Source: Thermosediminibacteraceae bacterium (GTDB lineage: Bacteria > Bacillota > Thermosediminibacteria > Thermosediminibacterales > Thermosediminibacteraceae). Taken from it: a stretch of DNA of 64,000 nucleotides. Below, in pieces: positions 26,320-33,842 of this stretch. Position 1 is the stretch's first letter. Each line of letters starts with the position of its first letter. Under the pieces are notes generated by a model. It was given only the letters and a program-made list of their open reading frames with translations. It was not told the origin of the DNA and ran no database searches. A program made the translations under genes and the position numbers. The DNA is taken from the NCBI GenBank assembly GCA_021890755.1, contig JAKKUQ010000004.1, forward strand, positions 1 to 64,000, read 5' to 3'.

Positions 26320-27204
26320 TTGGCGGAATTAGACTATATTGTCAGGGCTATTGACGAAGAGGCAGGAGTGCTGGCTTTTGCCGCCCGCACTACAGAACTG
26401 GTGGAAAAGGCAAAAACCATACACGGTTGTTCTCCCACCGCCACCGCAGCCTTGGGCCGGCTGCTCACTGCGGCAGCCATGATGGGTTCGATGCTGAAGA
26501 CCGAAAATGATTCGGTTACCCTCCGAGTAGACGGCGGGGGCCCCTGTGGCATTATTCTTGCCTTTTCGGATTTTAAAGGAAACGTAAAGGGATATATCGC
26601 CAATCCGGCAGCAGACTTACCCCTTAACGAAAAAGGCAAGTTAAACGTAGGAGGTATAGTCGGCAGGGAGGGTACGCTCACAGTTATAAAAGACCTGGGG
26701 CTGAAAGAACCTTATGTAGGGCAGGTACCGCTGGTCTCTGGAGAAATTGCCGAGGACTTAACCTATTATTTTGCGAAATCAGAGCAGGTTCCCTCCGCTG
26801 TAGGCCTTGGAGTCCTCGTCGATAAAAACCAAACGGTAAGGGCAGCAGGAGGATTTATCGTCCAGCTTCTTCCCAGAGCCAGCGAAGAAACCGCGATTTC
26901 CATTGAAGAAAAGATCAAAGTAATGAGGCCTGTAACGGAACTGCTGGACGAGGAGAACTCTCCTGAAGACCTGATCAATTTGCTTCTTCCGGGTTTTAAG
27001 CTGAAATTCCTGGCAAAGCAGCAGATAGGATACCGCTGTTCCTGTTCCCGAGAGAGGTTGGAGCGCGTGCTTATAAACCTGGGTAGGGAGGAAGCGGAGG
27101 AAATCCTCAAAACGAGGCAGAATATAGAGCTGGTCTGCCAATACTGTCGTGAAAGATACGAATTTACAAGCGAAGATGTTAAGCGGATTTTTGATAATGC
27201 TTAA
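26320..27204 (+). CDS. hslO: Redox-regulated chaperone Hsp33
   Basis: Hsp33 is a holdase activated when oxidative stress oxidises its zinc-binding cysteines. About 294 residues from TTG 26320, which has GGGGAGGAAG nine bases upstream; the ATG at 26293 lies ahead of that site and adds residues foreign to the family. The core (GRLLTAAAMMGSMLK, VDGGGPCGIILAFSD) and the C-terminal zinc-switch cysteines (YRCSCSRERL and CQYCRERYEF, CxC-Xn-CxxC) are intact. Own promoter, and a shared bidirectional terminator with convergent dapA. Confidence 0.94.
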   Translation: MAELDYIVRAIDEEAGVLAFAARTTELVEKAKTIHGCSPTATAALGRLLTAAAMMGSMLKTENDSVTLRVDGGGPCGIILAFSDFKGNVKGYIANPAADLPLNEKGKLNVGGIVGREGTLTVIKDLGLKEPYVGQVPLVSGEIAEDLTYYFAKSEQVPSAVGLGVLVDKNQTVRAAGGFIVQLLPRASEETAISIEEKIKVMRPVTELLDEENSPEDLINLLLPGFKLKFLAKQQIGYRCSCSRERLERVLINLGREEAEEILKTRQNIELVCQYCRERYEFTSEDVKRIFDNA

Positions 27205-27206
27205 AA

Positions 27207-27245
27207 AAAAAGAGGCTGCGTTAAAGCAGCCTCTTTTATTTTTTT
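27207..27245. terminator. Bidirectional terminator between hslO and dapA
   Basis: Stem AAAAGAGGCTGC/GCAGCCTCTTTT (27207-27219, 27226-27237) with T-runs downstream on both strands (TATTTTTTTA on +, TTTTTTTTAAG on -). Confidence 0.88.
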
Positions 27246-28119
27246 ATAAAAGTTCCAGTTCTTCTAGAACTTTCCTTAAAATTTCTTTGGTCTTTTCATC
27301 AGCCGGCACAAGCGGTGGCCTTAATCCCCCAACCCTGACACCTATCATATTGAGCGCTTCCTTTACCGGGATGGGATTTGTGATAACAAAAAGTGCCTTG
27401 AATAGGTCAAAAAGCTCAAGATGTATTTGGCTTGCTTTTTCCACATCGCCTTTTTCGAAGGCCTCGATCATTTCTTTTATTCTATTTCCCACAAGATGAG
27501 AAGCCACGCTAACAACGCCTTTAGCTCCGAGAGCCAGCATGGGCAGCGTAAGGCTGTCATCGCCGCTATATACGTCCAGCTCCGGTGCGAGCATTCTGGT
27601 CTTGCTGGTCTTGTCTAGATTGCCACCCGCATCCTTTACCGCCACCACGTTCTTCACTTTGGAAAGCTTCATCAATGTTTCCGGCTCAATGGTAACGGCA
27701 GTCCTGCCGGGCACGTTGTACAGCATAACCGGGATGTCGACCGCTTCGGCTATCATCTTGAAATGCTGGTACAGCCCTTCCTGCGTGGGCTTATTGTAAT
27801 AAGGACTTACCAGCAACAGGCCGTCAACACCTATCTCCTGAGCTTTCACGGAAAGCTCAATGCTGTGCTGGGTATTGTAGGAACCCGTGCCGGCTATTAT
27901 CTTCGCTCTGCCTTTAGCAACCTCCTTTGCAAGTCTGTAAAGGGTGAGTTTTTCCTCATCGGAAAGCGTTGGCGACTCTCCCGTGGTGCCTGTGACTACC
28001 AGGGCATCGCTGCCGTTTTCTATAAGATAGTCTACCAGATTTTCGAAAGCATCGTAATCAACCTTCAAATTCTCATCAAAAGGGGTCACCATTGCCGTTA
28101 TAACGCGGCCAAAACTCAT
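27244..28119 (-). CDS. dapA: 4-hydroxy-tetrahydrodipicolinate synthase
   Basis: DapA condenses pyruvate with aspartate semialdehyde in the lysine/DAP pathway, also the source of spore dipicolinate. The 291-residue protein shows VVTGTTGESPTLSDEE, MLYNVPGRTAV with the catalytic Tyr, and NVVAVKDAGGN with the Schiff-base Lys. ATG at 28119 behind GAAGGAGG; a promoter lies at 28156-28184. Stand-alone gene, convergent with hslO. Confidence 0.95.
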   Translation of the reverse strand: MSFGRVITAMVTPFDENLKVDYDAFENLVDYLIENGSDALVVTGTTGESPTLSDEEKLTLYRLAKEVAKGRAKIIAGTGSYNTQHSIELSVKAQEIGVDGLLLVSPYYNKPTQEGLYQHFKMIAEAVDIPVMLYNVPGRTAVTIEPETLMKLSKVKNVVAVKDAGGNLDKTSKTRMLAPELDVYSGDDSLTLPMLALGAKGVVSVASHLVGNRIKEMIEAFEKGDVEKASQIHLELFDLFKALFVITNPIPVKEALNMIGVRVGGLRPPLVPADEKTKEILRKVLEELELL

Positions 28120-28155
28120 AAAACATCCTCCTTCGTTAAAAATCTTTTCAAGTTT

Positions 28156-28184
28156 ATATTATTCTAATAACCGCTTACAGTTAA
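28156..28184 (-). promoter_or_regulatory. Likely promoter of dapA
   Basis: Minus strand TTAACT (28179-28184), 17-bp spacer, TAATAT (28156-28161), about 35 bases upstream of the dapA start. Confidence 0.5.
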
Positions 28185-28212
28185 AAAAAAAAAGAGGAGC
28201 AAAGCTACCTAT
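28184..28212 (-). terminator. Terminator overlapping the stop codon of the Zn-peptidase gene
   Basis: A short GG(U)AGC/GCUCC hairpin that includes the TAG stop codon (28205-28207), followed on the minus strand by eleven U residues. The stem is weak, the U-run strong. Confidence 0.5.
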
Positions 28213-28909
28213 CATCCCTGTTGTATATTCCAAATAAAGCAATCAACCTCAAAAGCTGAAGTATCGCCATAAGAGTTGCGGCTACGTATGTGAGGGCCGC
28301 TGCATTTAAGACACTTCTCACCGGCCCCTCCTCTTCATAGGAAATAAATCCCGCATTTTCCAAGGCCGCTACTGCCCTGCTGCTGGCATTGTACTCCACC
28401 GGCAGGGTAATTAGCTGAAACAGGACCGCAGCGCTGAAGAACAATATGCCCAGCGTGGCCAAAAATTCGGAGCTCAAAAGAAGTCCTAAGAAAAATAACG
28501 GAAACGCCATTTGAGATCCGATGCCCGCCAGCGGCACTATGGTATTTCTCAAAGCCAAAGGTGCGTATCCGATATTGTGCTGGATGGCGTGGCCACACTC
28601 ATGCGCAGCAACACCAATGGCTGCAAGCGACCTGCCGTTATAGACCTCGGGCGACAGTCTCAATACTTTAGTGCGCGGATCATAATAGTCCGTTAGGCGG
28701 CCTCTTGTCATCTCTACCGTGACGTCGTATATACCGTTCATCCTAAGGATTTCCCTTGCAACTTCCGCACCTGAAAGTCCTACTCGGGCGGGAACCCGGA
28801 GGAATCTCTCAAATGTTGCAGTCACCTTAGCCTGAGCGTATAAAGCAAGCACCAATGCGGGCAGCAGAACTATCCAAGTGGGATCGTAGTAATACCAAAA
28901 AGGAAACAT
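28205..28909 (-). CDS. Membrane zinc metallopeptidase (YugP-like, DUF neutral zinc peptidase)
   Basis: 234 residues from ATG 28909 (CAGGTAAGC upstream). It has an N-terminal hydrophobic segment (about 10-27), a cytosolic or lumenal region with the zinc motif AAHECGHAIQH (HExxH-like HECGH, near residue 115) and three more hydrophobic segments (about 128-150, 155-180, 210-230). This fits the YugP/Zn_peptidase_2 family, widespread in Firmicutes and of unknown substrate. It lies between ricT and dapA, downstream of an unusual inverted-repeat region that would form its leader. Confidence 0.85.
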   Translation of the reverse strand: MFPFWYYYDPTWIVLLPALVLALYAQAKVTATFERFLRVPARVGLSGAEVAREILRMNGIYDVTVEMTRGRLTDYYDPRTKVLRLSPEVYNGRSLAAIGVAAHECGHAIQHNIGYAPLALRNTIVPLAGIGSQMAFPLFFLGLLLSSEFLATLGILFFSAAVLFQLITLPVEYNASSRAVAALENAGFISYEEEGPVRSVLNAAALTYVAATLMAILQLLRLIALFGIYNRDDR

Positions 28910-28950
28910 ACTGCTTACCTGGTTACCCAAACTGTGCAAAACTGCAACAG

Positions 28951-29020
28951 TTTGAGGCTGGGGTATTTATAGTCCGCCTTTCAGGTTGCCTCAACCCCAG
29001 CAGGCGGATTTTGAGGCAAC
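28951..29020. repeat. Interleaved inverted-repeat element (predicted structured RNA or DNA)
   Basis: Four complementary pairs overlap in 70 bp: GTTGCCTCAA (28985-28994) with TTGAGGCAAC (29011-29020), 10 bp; TCCGCCT (28973-28979) with AGGCGGA (29002-29008), 7 bp; GCTGGGG (28957-28963) with CCCCAGC (28995-29001), 7 bp; and TTGAGGC (28952-28958) with GCCTCAA (28988-28994). The first three occur as B-A-C-B'-A'-C' on the minus strand, so they cannot all nest: the element must form a pseudoknot or switch between folds. It lies between ricT and the Zn-peptidase start. Confidence 0.7.
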
Positions 29021-29031
29021 AAATTTTTCTT

Positions 29032-29865
29032 TCAAGATCCTTTTGGCTCCACTTCCTCTAAGGGGAACTCCCTATTTTCGCCGGTATCGGAAAGTTTTAC
29101 AATTACCGTGCCTCTTTCTTTGTTTACAGAAACAATAGAACCTTCTCCCAGAGAAGTGATAACTTGAGAATCTATCTTGAAAGCTTCCTCCGCTTCCTTG
29201 CAGGACTCACCGCATTTAGCCGCGTCGCAGTAATTTTCGTACTCGAACCTGAGGCAGCACATCAGCCTTCCGCAGAGCCCAGAAATTTTGCCTGGGTTTA
29301 GCGACAGATTTTGCTGCTTTGCCATCTTTATGGAGACGGGGTCAAATTCGCCAAGAAAAGTATGGCAGCACACAATTCTGCCGCAGGGGCCAAGACCTCC
29401 TATCATTTTGGCTTCGTCCCTTACTCCTATCTGCCTTAGCTCTATTCGGGTCCTGAAAATTGCAGCAAGGTCCTTTACAAGCTCTCTGAAATCCACCCGG
29501 CCATCAGCCGTAAAATAAAAGATGAGCTTGGATCTGTCAAAGGTGTACTCTACATCTACCAGCTTCATTTCAAGGCCGTGCTCTTCTATCTTTTTTTCGG
29601 CTATCTTGGCCGCTTCCTTGGCTTTGATCTTGTTTTCCTCTACTACCTTCTCGTCTTCTGGCGTGGCTTTGCGGATCACATCTTTGAGGGGGGCTATCAC
29701 ATCCTCTTCTCTTACTTCTTTAGGACCTATTACCACCTCGCCGAACTCAATACCCCTCGCAGTTTCTACAATTACCTTGTCCCCTACCGAAAGTTCCAGG
29801 GTTCCTGGGTTAAAATAATATATTTTGCCAGCTCTCTTGAACCTTACGCCGATTACTTTGACCAC
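29032..29865 (-). CDS. ricT: PSP1-domain protein RicT (YaaT)
   Basis: 277 residues from GTG 29865 (GGAGGTGATGTA upstream), overlapping the holB stop by one base. The PSP1 domain is recognised by MIGGLGPCGRIVCCHTFLG and ISGLCGRLMCCLRFEYENYC, with a final CGESC. In B. subtilis RicT with RicA and RicF binds Fe-S clusters and guides RNase Y-dependent mRNA maturation and the Spo0A phosphorelay. Cysteine richness fits cluster binding. Conserved in the tmk-yaaQ-yaaR-holB-yaaT run. RicA and RicF are not in the window. Confidence 0.93.
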   Translation of the reverse strand: MVKVIGVRFKRAGKIYYFNPGTLELSVGDKVIVETARGIEFGEVVIGPKEVREEDVIAPLKDVIRKATPEDEKVVEENKIKAKEAAKIAEKKIEEHGLEMKLVDVEYTFDRSKLIFYFTADGRVDFRELVKDLAAIFRTRIELRQIGVRDEAKMIGGLGPCGRIVCCHTFLGEFDPVSIKMAKQQNLSLNPGKISGLCGRLMCCLRFEYENYCDAAKCGESCKEAEEAFKIDSQVITSLGEGSIVSVNKERGTVIVKLSDTGENREFPLEEVEPKGS

Positions 29866-30677
29866 TACATCACCTCCTGCTCCGAAAGCCCCACGAATAA
29901 ATTATACCACGCCAGGCTCTCATTTCCCCTGGATTTTACTACCTCAATCTGCGAATACAAGGTCTCGATAGCGGCTACTAGAGCTCGGGGTGAAAAATTT
30001 TGTGCGAGTTCATTTAGTTTATCCAGTAAATCTAGGTTTTTTAAGGGAGCCCTACTCTTAGTCTTTATCACCAAAAGATCTCTATACACCTCAGCCATAA
30101 ATTCCATCATAACGTCCGGGTCAACGTTTGCTTCAGTAAGCTGCTTGACGTAAAAGTTTATTTTTGAAAGATCCGGGCGAGAAATTGCCTCGAGCAATAT
30201 CTCCTTTATGCTATCGGAAATCTTCTTTTCGTTTTCATTTAATTTTGAATAATCCAAAATTTGGCACCTGGAAATTACGGTGGGAAGTAAATTTTTTAAA
30301 TTTTGGGCAAGAAGCAGGAAAAGGATAGCAGTCGGCGGGTCTTCTAAAGTCTTTAAAAGCGTGTTCTGGGCTTCTTGTGTCATTTTGTCCGCTTCGTGAA
30401 TTACATAGACCTTTCTTTTCCCCTGTATTGGCGGCTGAGATGCGCTAAAAATCACATCCCTTACTTTCTCTACCTTTATCGAAGATCCATCGGGAAACAG
30501 GTGAAAAAGATCCGGGTGACTTCCAGTGCTTATACGGCGGCAGCAATCACAGAAACCGCAAAAAGATGGGGTTTGGTCGCAGTTGGCGGCCTGGGCAAGT
30601 TCAATAGCCTTTTTTACTGTTTCTTTTTCAGGTCCGAGTAAAATATAAGCATGAAAAATTTTACGCATAAAGGTCAA
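29865..30677 (-). CDS. holB: DNA polymerase III delta' subunit
   Basis: A clamp-loader subunit that helps place the beta sliding clamp. About 270 residues from TTG 30677 (GAGGG seven bases upstream), overlapping yaaR by 17 bp; an ATG at 30668 is an alternative. A zinc-binding cysteine cluster (CDQTPSFCGFCDCC) and the SRC arginine-finger motif (PTVISRCQIL) are present. The P-loop position reads GPEKETVKK, without the GK(S/T) signature, as expected for delta', which does not hydrolyse ATP. Confidence 0.9.
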   Translation of the reverse strand: MTFMRKIFHAYILLGPEKETVKKAIELAQAANCDQTPSFCGFCDCCRRISTGSHPDLFHLFPDGSSIKVEKVRDVIFSASQPPIQGKRKVYVIHEADKMTQEAQNTLLKTLEDPPTAILFLLLAQNLKNLLPTVISRCQILDYSKLNENEKKISDSIKEILLEAISRPDLSKINFYVKQLTEANVDPDVMMEFMAEVYRDLLVIKTKSRAPLKNLDLLDKLNELAQNFSPRALVAAIETLYSQIEVVKSRGNESLAWYNLFVGLSEQEVM

Positions 30678-31113
30678 GGAGCAGCCCTCTTATTTCGTCC
30701 ACTATTGCCAATATTCTCACCGCATCAGCACTTTGAGAAAGCACAAGTTCTGTAAGCTCAAGGAGCTTTTTATCCACTATCTTAACTGCGGCTAGCACTT
30801 TCTGCCTGCCATTTTGGGAAAAAAACTTTTCCTCTTTCAGCTCCAGTCCCGCTTCTAGACAGTATTTTAAAAAGCGCGCAAGCATTTCCTTATATCTTTT
30901 CAGGTCGCCAAGGCTCATAGTTTTCGCGAGCCTTTTCCCCTGCTCTTCTATGGACGAAAGCATATCGCCCAGCTGCTCCTTAGTATACACCTCCCGGGCA
31001 TTTGCCAAAAAGTCCTGAAAGTTATTTGCACCCGAAGCCGCCTTGCTGGAGTGAACTCCCGCTTGTGGCAATCCTTCTCTTGCTGATAAACTCCGCACCC
31101 TGATCATATTCAT
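30661..31113 (-). CDS. yaaR: YaaR family protein (DUF327)
   Basis: 150 residues, mostly helical, with NNFQDFLANA, the LAKTMSLGDLKRYKEMLARF helix and a C-terminal ILAIVDEIRGLLLDL. This matches DUF327/YaaR, a conserved Firmicute protein of unknown function always encoded between yaaQ and holB. It overlaps darA by 4 bp and holB by 17 bp, so tight cotranslation is likely. Confidence 0.88.
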   Translation of the reverse strand: MNMIRVRSLSAREGLPQAGVHSSKAASGANNFQDFLANAREVYTKEQLGDMLSSIEEQGKRLAKTMSLGDLKRYKEMLARFLKYCLEAGLELKEEKFFSQNGRQKVLAAVKIVDKKLLELTELVLSQSADAVRILAIVDEIRGLLLDLYA

Positions 31114-31433
31114 ATTTTCTCAAACCTTTCCACATTCATCACAAACACCGTAGCTCCACCCACGGTTACTTCTATTGGATAAGGGACCATGGTTTCACCG
31201 GGAGCTGCCGGGAAAGGTGTAATTACATGCTTCCTCGGGCGGCACACTTTCTCTATTATTTTTAGTACGTCATCTAGCCTTTCTTCTTCCACTCCCATGA
31301 GCAGCGTCGTGTTGCCCCGCTTCAAAAATCCGCCTGTACTTGAAAGCTTTGTGACGCCGATGTTGTTCCGGGTAAGCTCCTCTACCAGTCTGGGCGAATC
31401 GATATCCTGGACCACTGCCATTATCAGCTTCAT
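31110..31433 (-). CDS. darA: Cyclic-di-AMP receptor DarA (YaaQ, PII-like)
   Basis: 107 residues from ATG 31433 (GGGGCGA upstream). A PII-like trimeric fold is predicted: MKLIMAVVQDIDSPRLVEEL, TKLSSTGGFLKRGNTTLLMG (T-loop region) and the C-terminal VGGATVFVMNVERFEKI. DarA/PstA binds cyclic di-AMP; its downstream target is still unclear. It lies between tmk (14 bp upstream) and yaaR (4-bp overlap), the standard order. Confidence 0.93.
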   Translation of the reverse strand: MKLIMAVVQDIDSPRLVEELTRNNIGVTKLSSTGGFLKRGNTTLLMGVEEERLDDVLKIIEKVCRPRKHVITPFPAAPGETMVPYPIEVTVGGATVFVMNVERFEKI

Positions 31434-31447
31434 AGGCATCGCCCCTT

Positions 31448-32080
31448 TCATTCGACTATTCCGGCTTTTTCCAGTTCAGCAACGATCTTTTTGAAAACCT
31501 CCTCAGCCGGCAAAGATGCATCGATGACCTTTATCCTCTCAGGGAACATTTCCTTGACCTTCATGTAACCTTCCCGCACTTTCTGGTGGAACTCCAAAGT
31601 TTCACTTTCCAGCCGGTCTTTTCCCCCTGTAAGCCTCGAAAGGGACACGGCTGGATCTATATCCAGCAATATCGTAATGTCAGGCCAGTAAGAACCAATT
31701 ACCCACTTGTTAAGCTGCAATATGCGGTTGATGCCAATACCCCTGGCAAAGCCCTGGTAAGCCAAACTGGAATCCACAAACCTATCGCAAACTACGACAA
31801 AGCCCTCTTTAAGAGCGGGTATAACCATCTTTTCCAAAAGCTGAGCTCTGCAAGCTGCATAAATGAGAGCCTCTGCATTGGAAACCGGACTTCCCTGGGG
31901 GTCAAGCAGCACTTTTCTGAGCTGCTCCCCAAGAGCCGTCCCTCCCGGCTCTCTCGTCGCGATTACCCTCTTACCTTTGGCTTTAAGATACTCAACCAGT
32001 TTTTCGGCCTGGGTGGTTTTCCCAGCACCATCTGGACCCTCTATGGTTATGAATTTTCCCTTTCTTACACTCCTACCCAT
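31448..32080 (-). CDS. tmk: Thymidylate kinase
   Basis: Phosphorylates dTMP to dTDP. The 210-residue P-loop kinase has EGPDGAGKTTQAEKLVEYL, ATREPGGTALGE, the DR(F/Y) motif CDRFVDSSLAYQG and a LID region with SRLTGGKDR. It overlaps the decarboxylase gene by 8 bp and is the second gene of the leftward run to ricT. Confidence 0.96.
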   Translation of the reverse strand: MGRSVRKGKFITIEGPDGAGKTTQAEKLVEYLKAKGKRVIATREPGGTALGEQLRKVLLDPQGSPVSNAEALIYAACRAQLLEKMVIPALKEGFVVVCDRFVDSSLAYQGFARGIGINRILQLNKWVIGSYWPDITILLDIDPAVSLSRLTGGKDRLESETLEFHQKVREGYMKVKEMFPERIKVIDASLPAEEVFKKIVAELEKAGIVE

Positions 32081-33512
32081 TTTTCACCACCGTTACAAAA
32101 CCATTTTTTATTCCCTGGCAGTAGCCTCCTTTACTTTGAATTTCCAGGATTGCCTCAATGTGCTGTTTTTCTATTATTTCGCCGGGGTATAAAAGGGGCA
32201 CTCCCGGCGGATAGGGAATCAACGCATCTTTCACTATCCTGTCTACAGCATCTTCTAATTTTACCTTTTCTCCTGGAGAAAAGTAAGCCTCTGCCGGATC
32301 CATAGCACATACGGGTATATCGCATGGAAAAATAACAGGTTTTAACTTGTTCTTGCGAGCAGGGAATCTCTTTAAAGCCGAGACCAGCTTTGCCACATCG
32401 CTCCAAGTATTCCCCCCAGTCAAAAGGAAGTATACGTTGGAATAATCAGCGTATTCGGCGTATATTTTGAACTTTGACCTCAGTACTTTTTCTATGAAAA
32501 AGCCTGTGTACCCAGCCGAGGAAACGTTTATCATCAACCGGGAAAGGTCCACATCGGAAATACCGCCTCGCCCCTTTAGTTCCCGCCCCACACAGTAAAA
32601 GGGAGTTTTTTCGTTTATCATTTTTCTTGCCCTTTCTGCAAGCTCCAGCCCTTTTTCCACCCACTGCTTCCCTATTTTTTCCATTACAGCTCTTGTTATG
32701 TCCAAAGATGCCATCAGAATATATGAAGGACTGGTGCTGGTCAAGAGCGAAAGGTAAGACCGGATTTTATCAAGTTTTAGTTTTCCGCCTTTTACGTGGA
32801 GCCAGGCAGTCTGGGTAAGGGAGCACAGCATTTTATGTGGGCTTTGCACCCATGCATCTATCTCAAACTTTCCCGCTGAAGAGGGGAGTTTTTTACTGAA
32901 AACAAGGTGAGCTCCGTGAGCTTCATCCACCAAAACTATTATTCCCCTGGCTTCTGCCTCCCGCGCTATTTCGGAAGCCGGCGGGCAAAACCCCTGATAA
33001 GTAGGGTTTGTGACAAAAACCGCTTTAGCATCGGGATTAAGGTCAAGGGCCTTTTTCCACTCATCAAGGGGCACGCCTGTGGCAACGCCCAGTTCCAGGT
33101 CAACCTCAGGTTTTAAGTAAACGGGCTTTGCACCTGCTAAAATTATGCCCATCAGTGCCGATTTATGGCTGTCGCGGGGCAAAAGAACTTTACTTCCCCT
33201 TTCCAGAGCTGCCCCGAGCATAGCCATGACGCCCGACGTAGAACCGTTGACCAGGAAAAAGGAATGGTCCGCTCCGTAAAGCTGGGAAAGAAGCCTCTGG
33301 GCCTTTTCAATCGCACCTTCAGGGCTGTGCCAGTTGTCCATTCCGGGGATTTCAGTCACATCCCAGCGAAATAGGTTCTTTTCCATCAAAGCCTTCAGCC
33401 GCCGGGGTAGGCCTTTCCCACCTTTATGGCCCGGCATGTGAAATCTAACAGGGTCTTTTCTTGAATAAGCCACAAGTTTTTGAACAAGCGGTATGCTTAT
33501 TTTTTCTTTCAT
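32073..33512 (-). CDS. Orn/Lys/Arg decarboxylase family protein (YaaO/SpeA-like)
   Basis: 479 residues from ATG 33512; an upstream in-frame ATG at 33548 overlaps the likely -10 and is unlikely to be used. A fold type I PLP enzyme: FFLVNGSTSGVMAML, LVDEAHGAHLVF and the PLP-lysine motif SPHKMLCSLTQ, plus the C-terminal small domain (YPPGVPLLYPGE). Related short forms make agmatine or cadaverine, or in B. subtilis (YaaO) have no fixed role; the true substrate is undetermined. It precedes tmk, matching yaaO-tmk in B. subtilis. Divergent from a zinc-ribbon gene. Confidence 0.87.
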   Translation of the reverse strand: MKEKISIPLVQKLVAYSRKDPVRFHMPGHKGGKGLPRRLKALMEKNLFRWDVTEIPGMDNWHSPEGAIEKAQRLLSQLYGADHSFFLVNGSTSGVMAMLGAALERGSKVLLPRDSHKSALMGIILAGAKPVYLKPEVDLELGVATGVPLDEWKKALDLNPDAKAVFVTNPTYQGFCPPASEIAREAEARGIIVLVDEAHGAHLVFSKKLPSSAGKFEIDAWVQSPHKMLCSLTQTAWLHVKGGKLKLDKIRSYLSLLTSTSPSYILMASLDITRAVMEKIGKQWVEKGLELAERARKMINEKTPFYCVGRELKGRGGISDVDLSRLMINVSSAGYTGFFIEKVLRSKFKIYAEYADYSNVYFLLTGGNTWSDVAKLVSALKRFPARKNKLKPVIFPCDIPVCAMDPAEAYFSPGEKVKLEDAVDRIVKDALIPYPPGVPLLYPGEIIEKQHIEAILEIQSKGGYCQGIKNGFVTVVKNG

Positions 33513-33538
33513 ACCTTTTATATTCCCTTTTTTAGAAT

Positions 33539-33567
33539 ATAATACCATAAATTTTTGACTCTGTAAC
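33539..33567 (-). promoter_or_regulatory. Likely promoter of the decarboxylase-tmk operon
   Basis: Minus strand GTTACA (33562-33567), 17-bp spacer, extended -10 TGGTATTAT (33539-33547). Confidence 0.5.
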
Positions 33568-33593
33568 CGGAAACAATAATATTGGTGATTTCA

Positions 33594-33842
33594 ATGGAGT
33601 TCCATTACAACTGCCCTTTGTGCAACGGTCTTATATCCGTCCGGGAAAGGTGCCCGGAGTGCGGCTCTCTAATGGAGGATTGGGGAAGGGTTCAGGATTA
33701 CATGGACCCCTACCAGCCATACCTGGACATGAATACCACCGCACCTGACGAACAGAAGGAAAGAAAGTGCGTTCACCTTTTCAAGTGCCCAGATTGCGGC
33801 CGCGATACGAGAATAACGGTAAACCAGATCCTGGGTCCTTAA
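33594..33842 (+). CDS. Small zinc-ribbon protein
   Basis: 82 residues from ATG 33594 (GGTGA upstream). Three Cys motifs are visible: CPLCNG and CPECGS near the N-terminus and [11 protein letters not shown] near the C-terminus, with a DP/D-rich middle. That gives at least one full four-Cys zinc site plus an extra CxxC. I do not recognise a named family. It lies in the divergent gap with the decarboxylase and is convergent with gyrA; the two stop codons overlap by 4 bp. Function unknown. Confidence 0.65.
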   Translation: MEFHYNCPLCNGLISVRERCPECGSLMEDWGRVQDYMDPYQPYLDMNTTAPDEQKERKCVHLFKCPDCGRDTRITVNQILGP

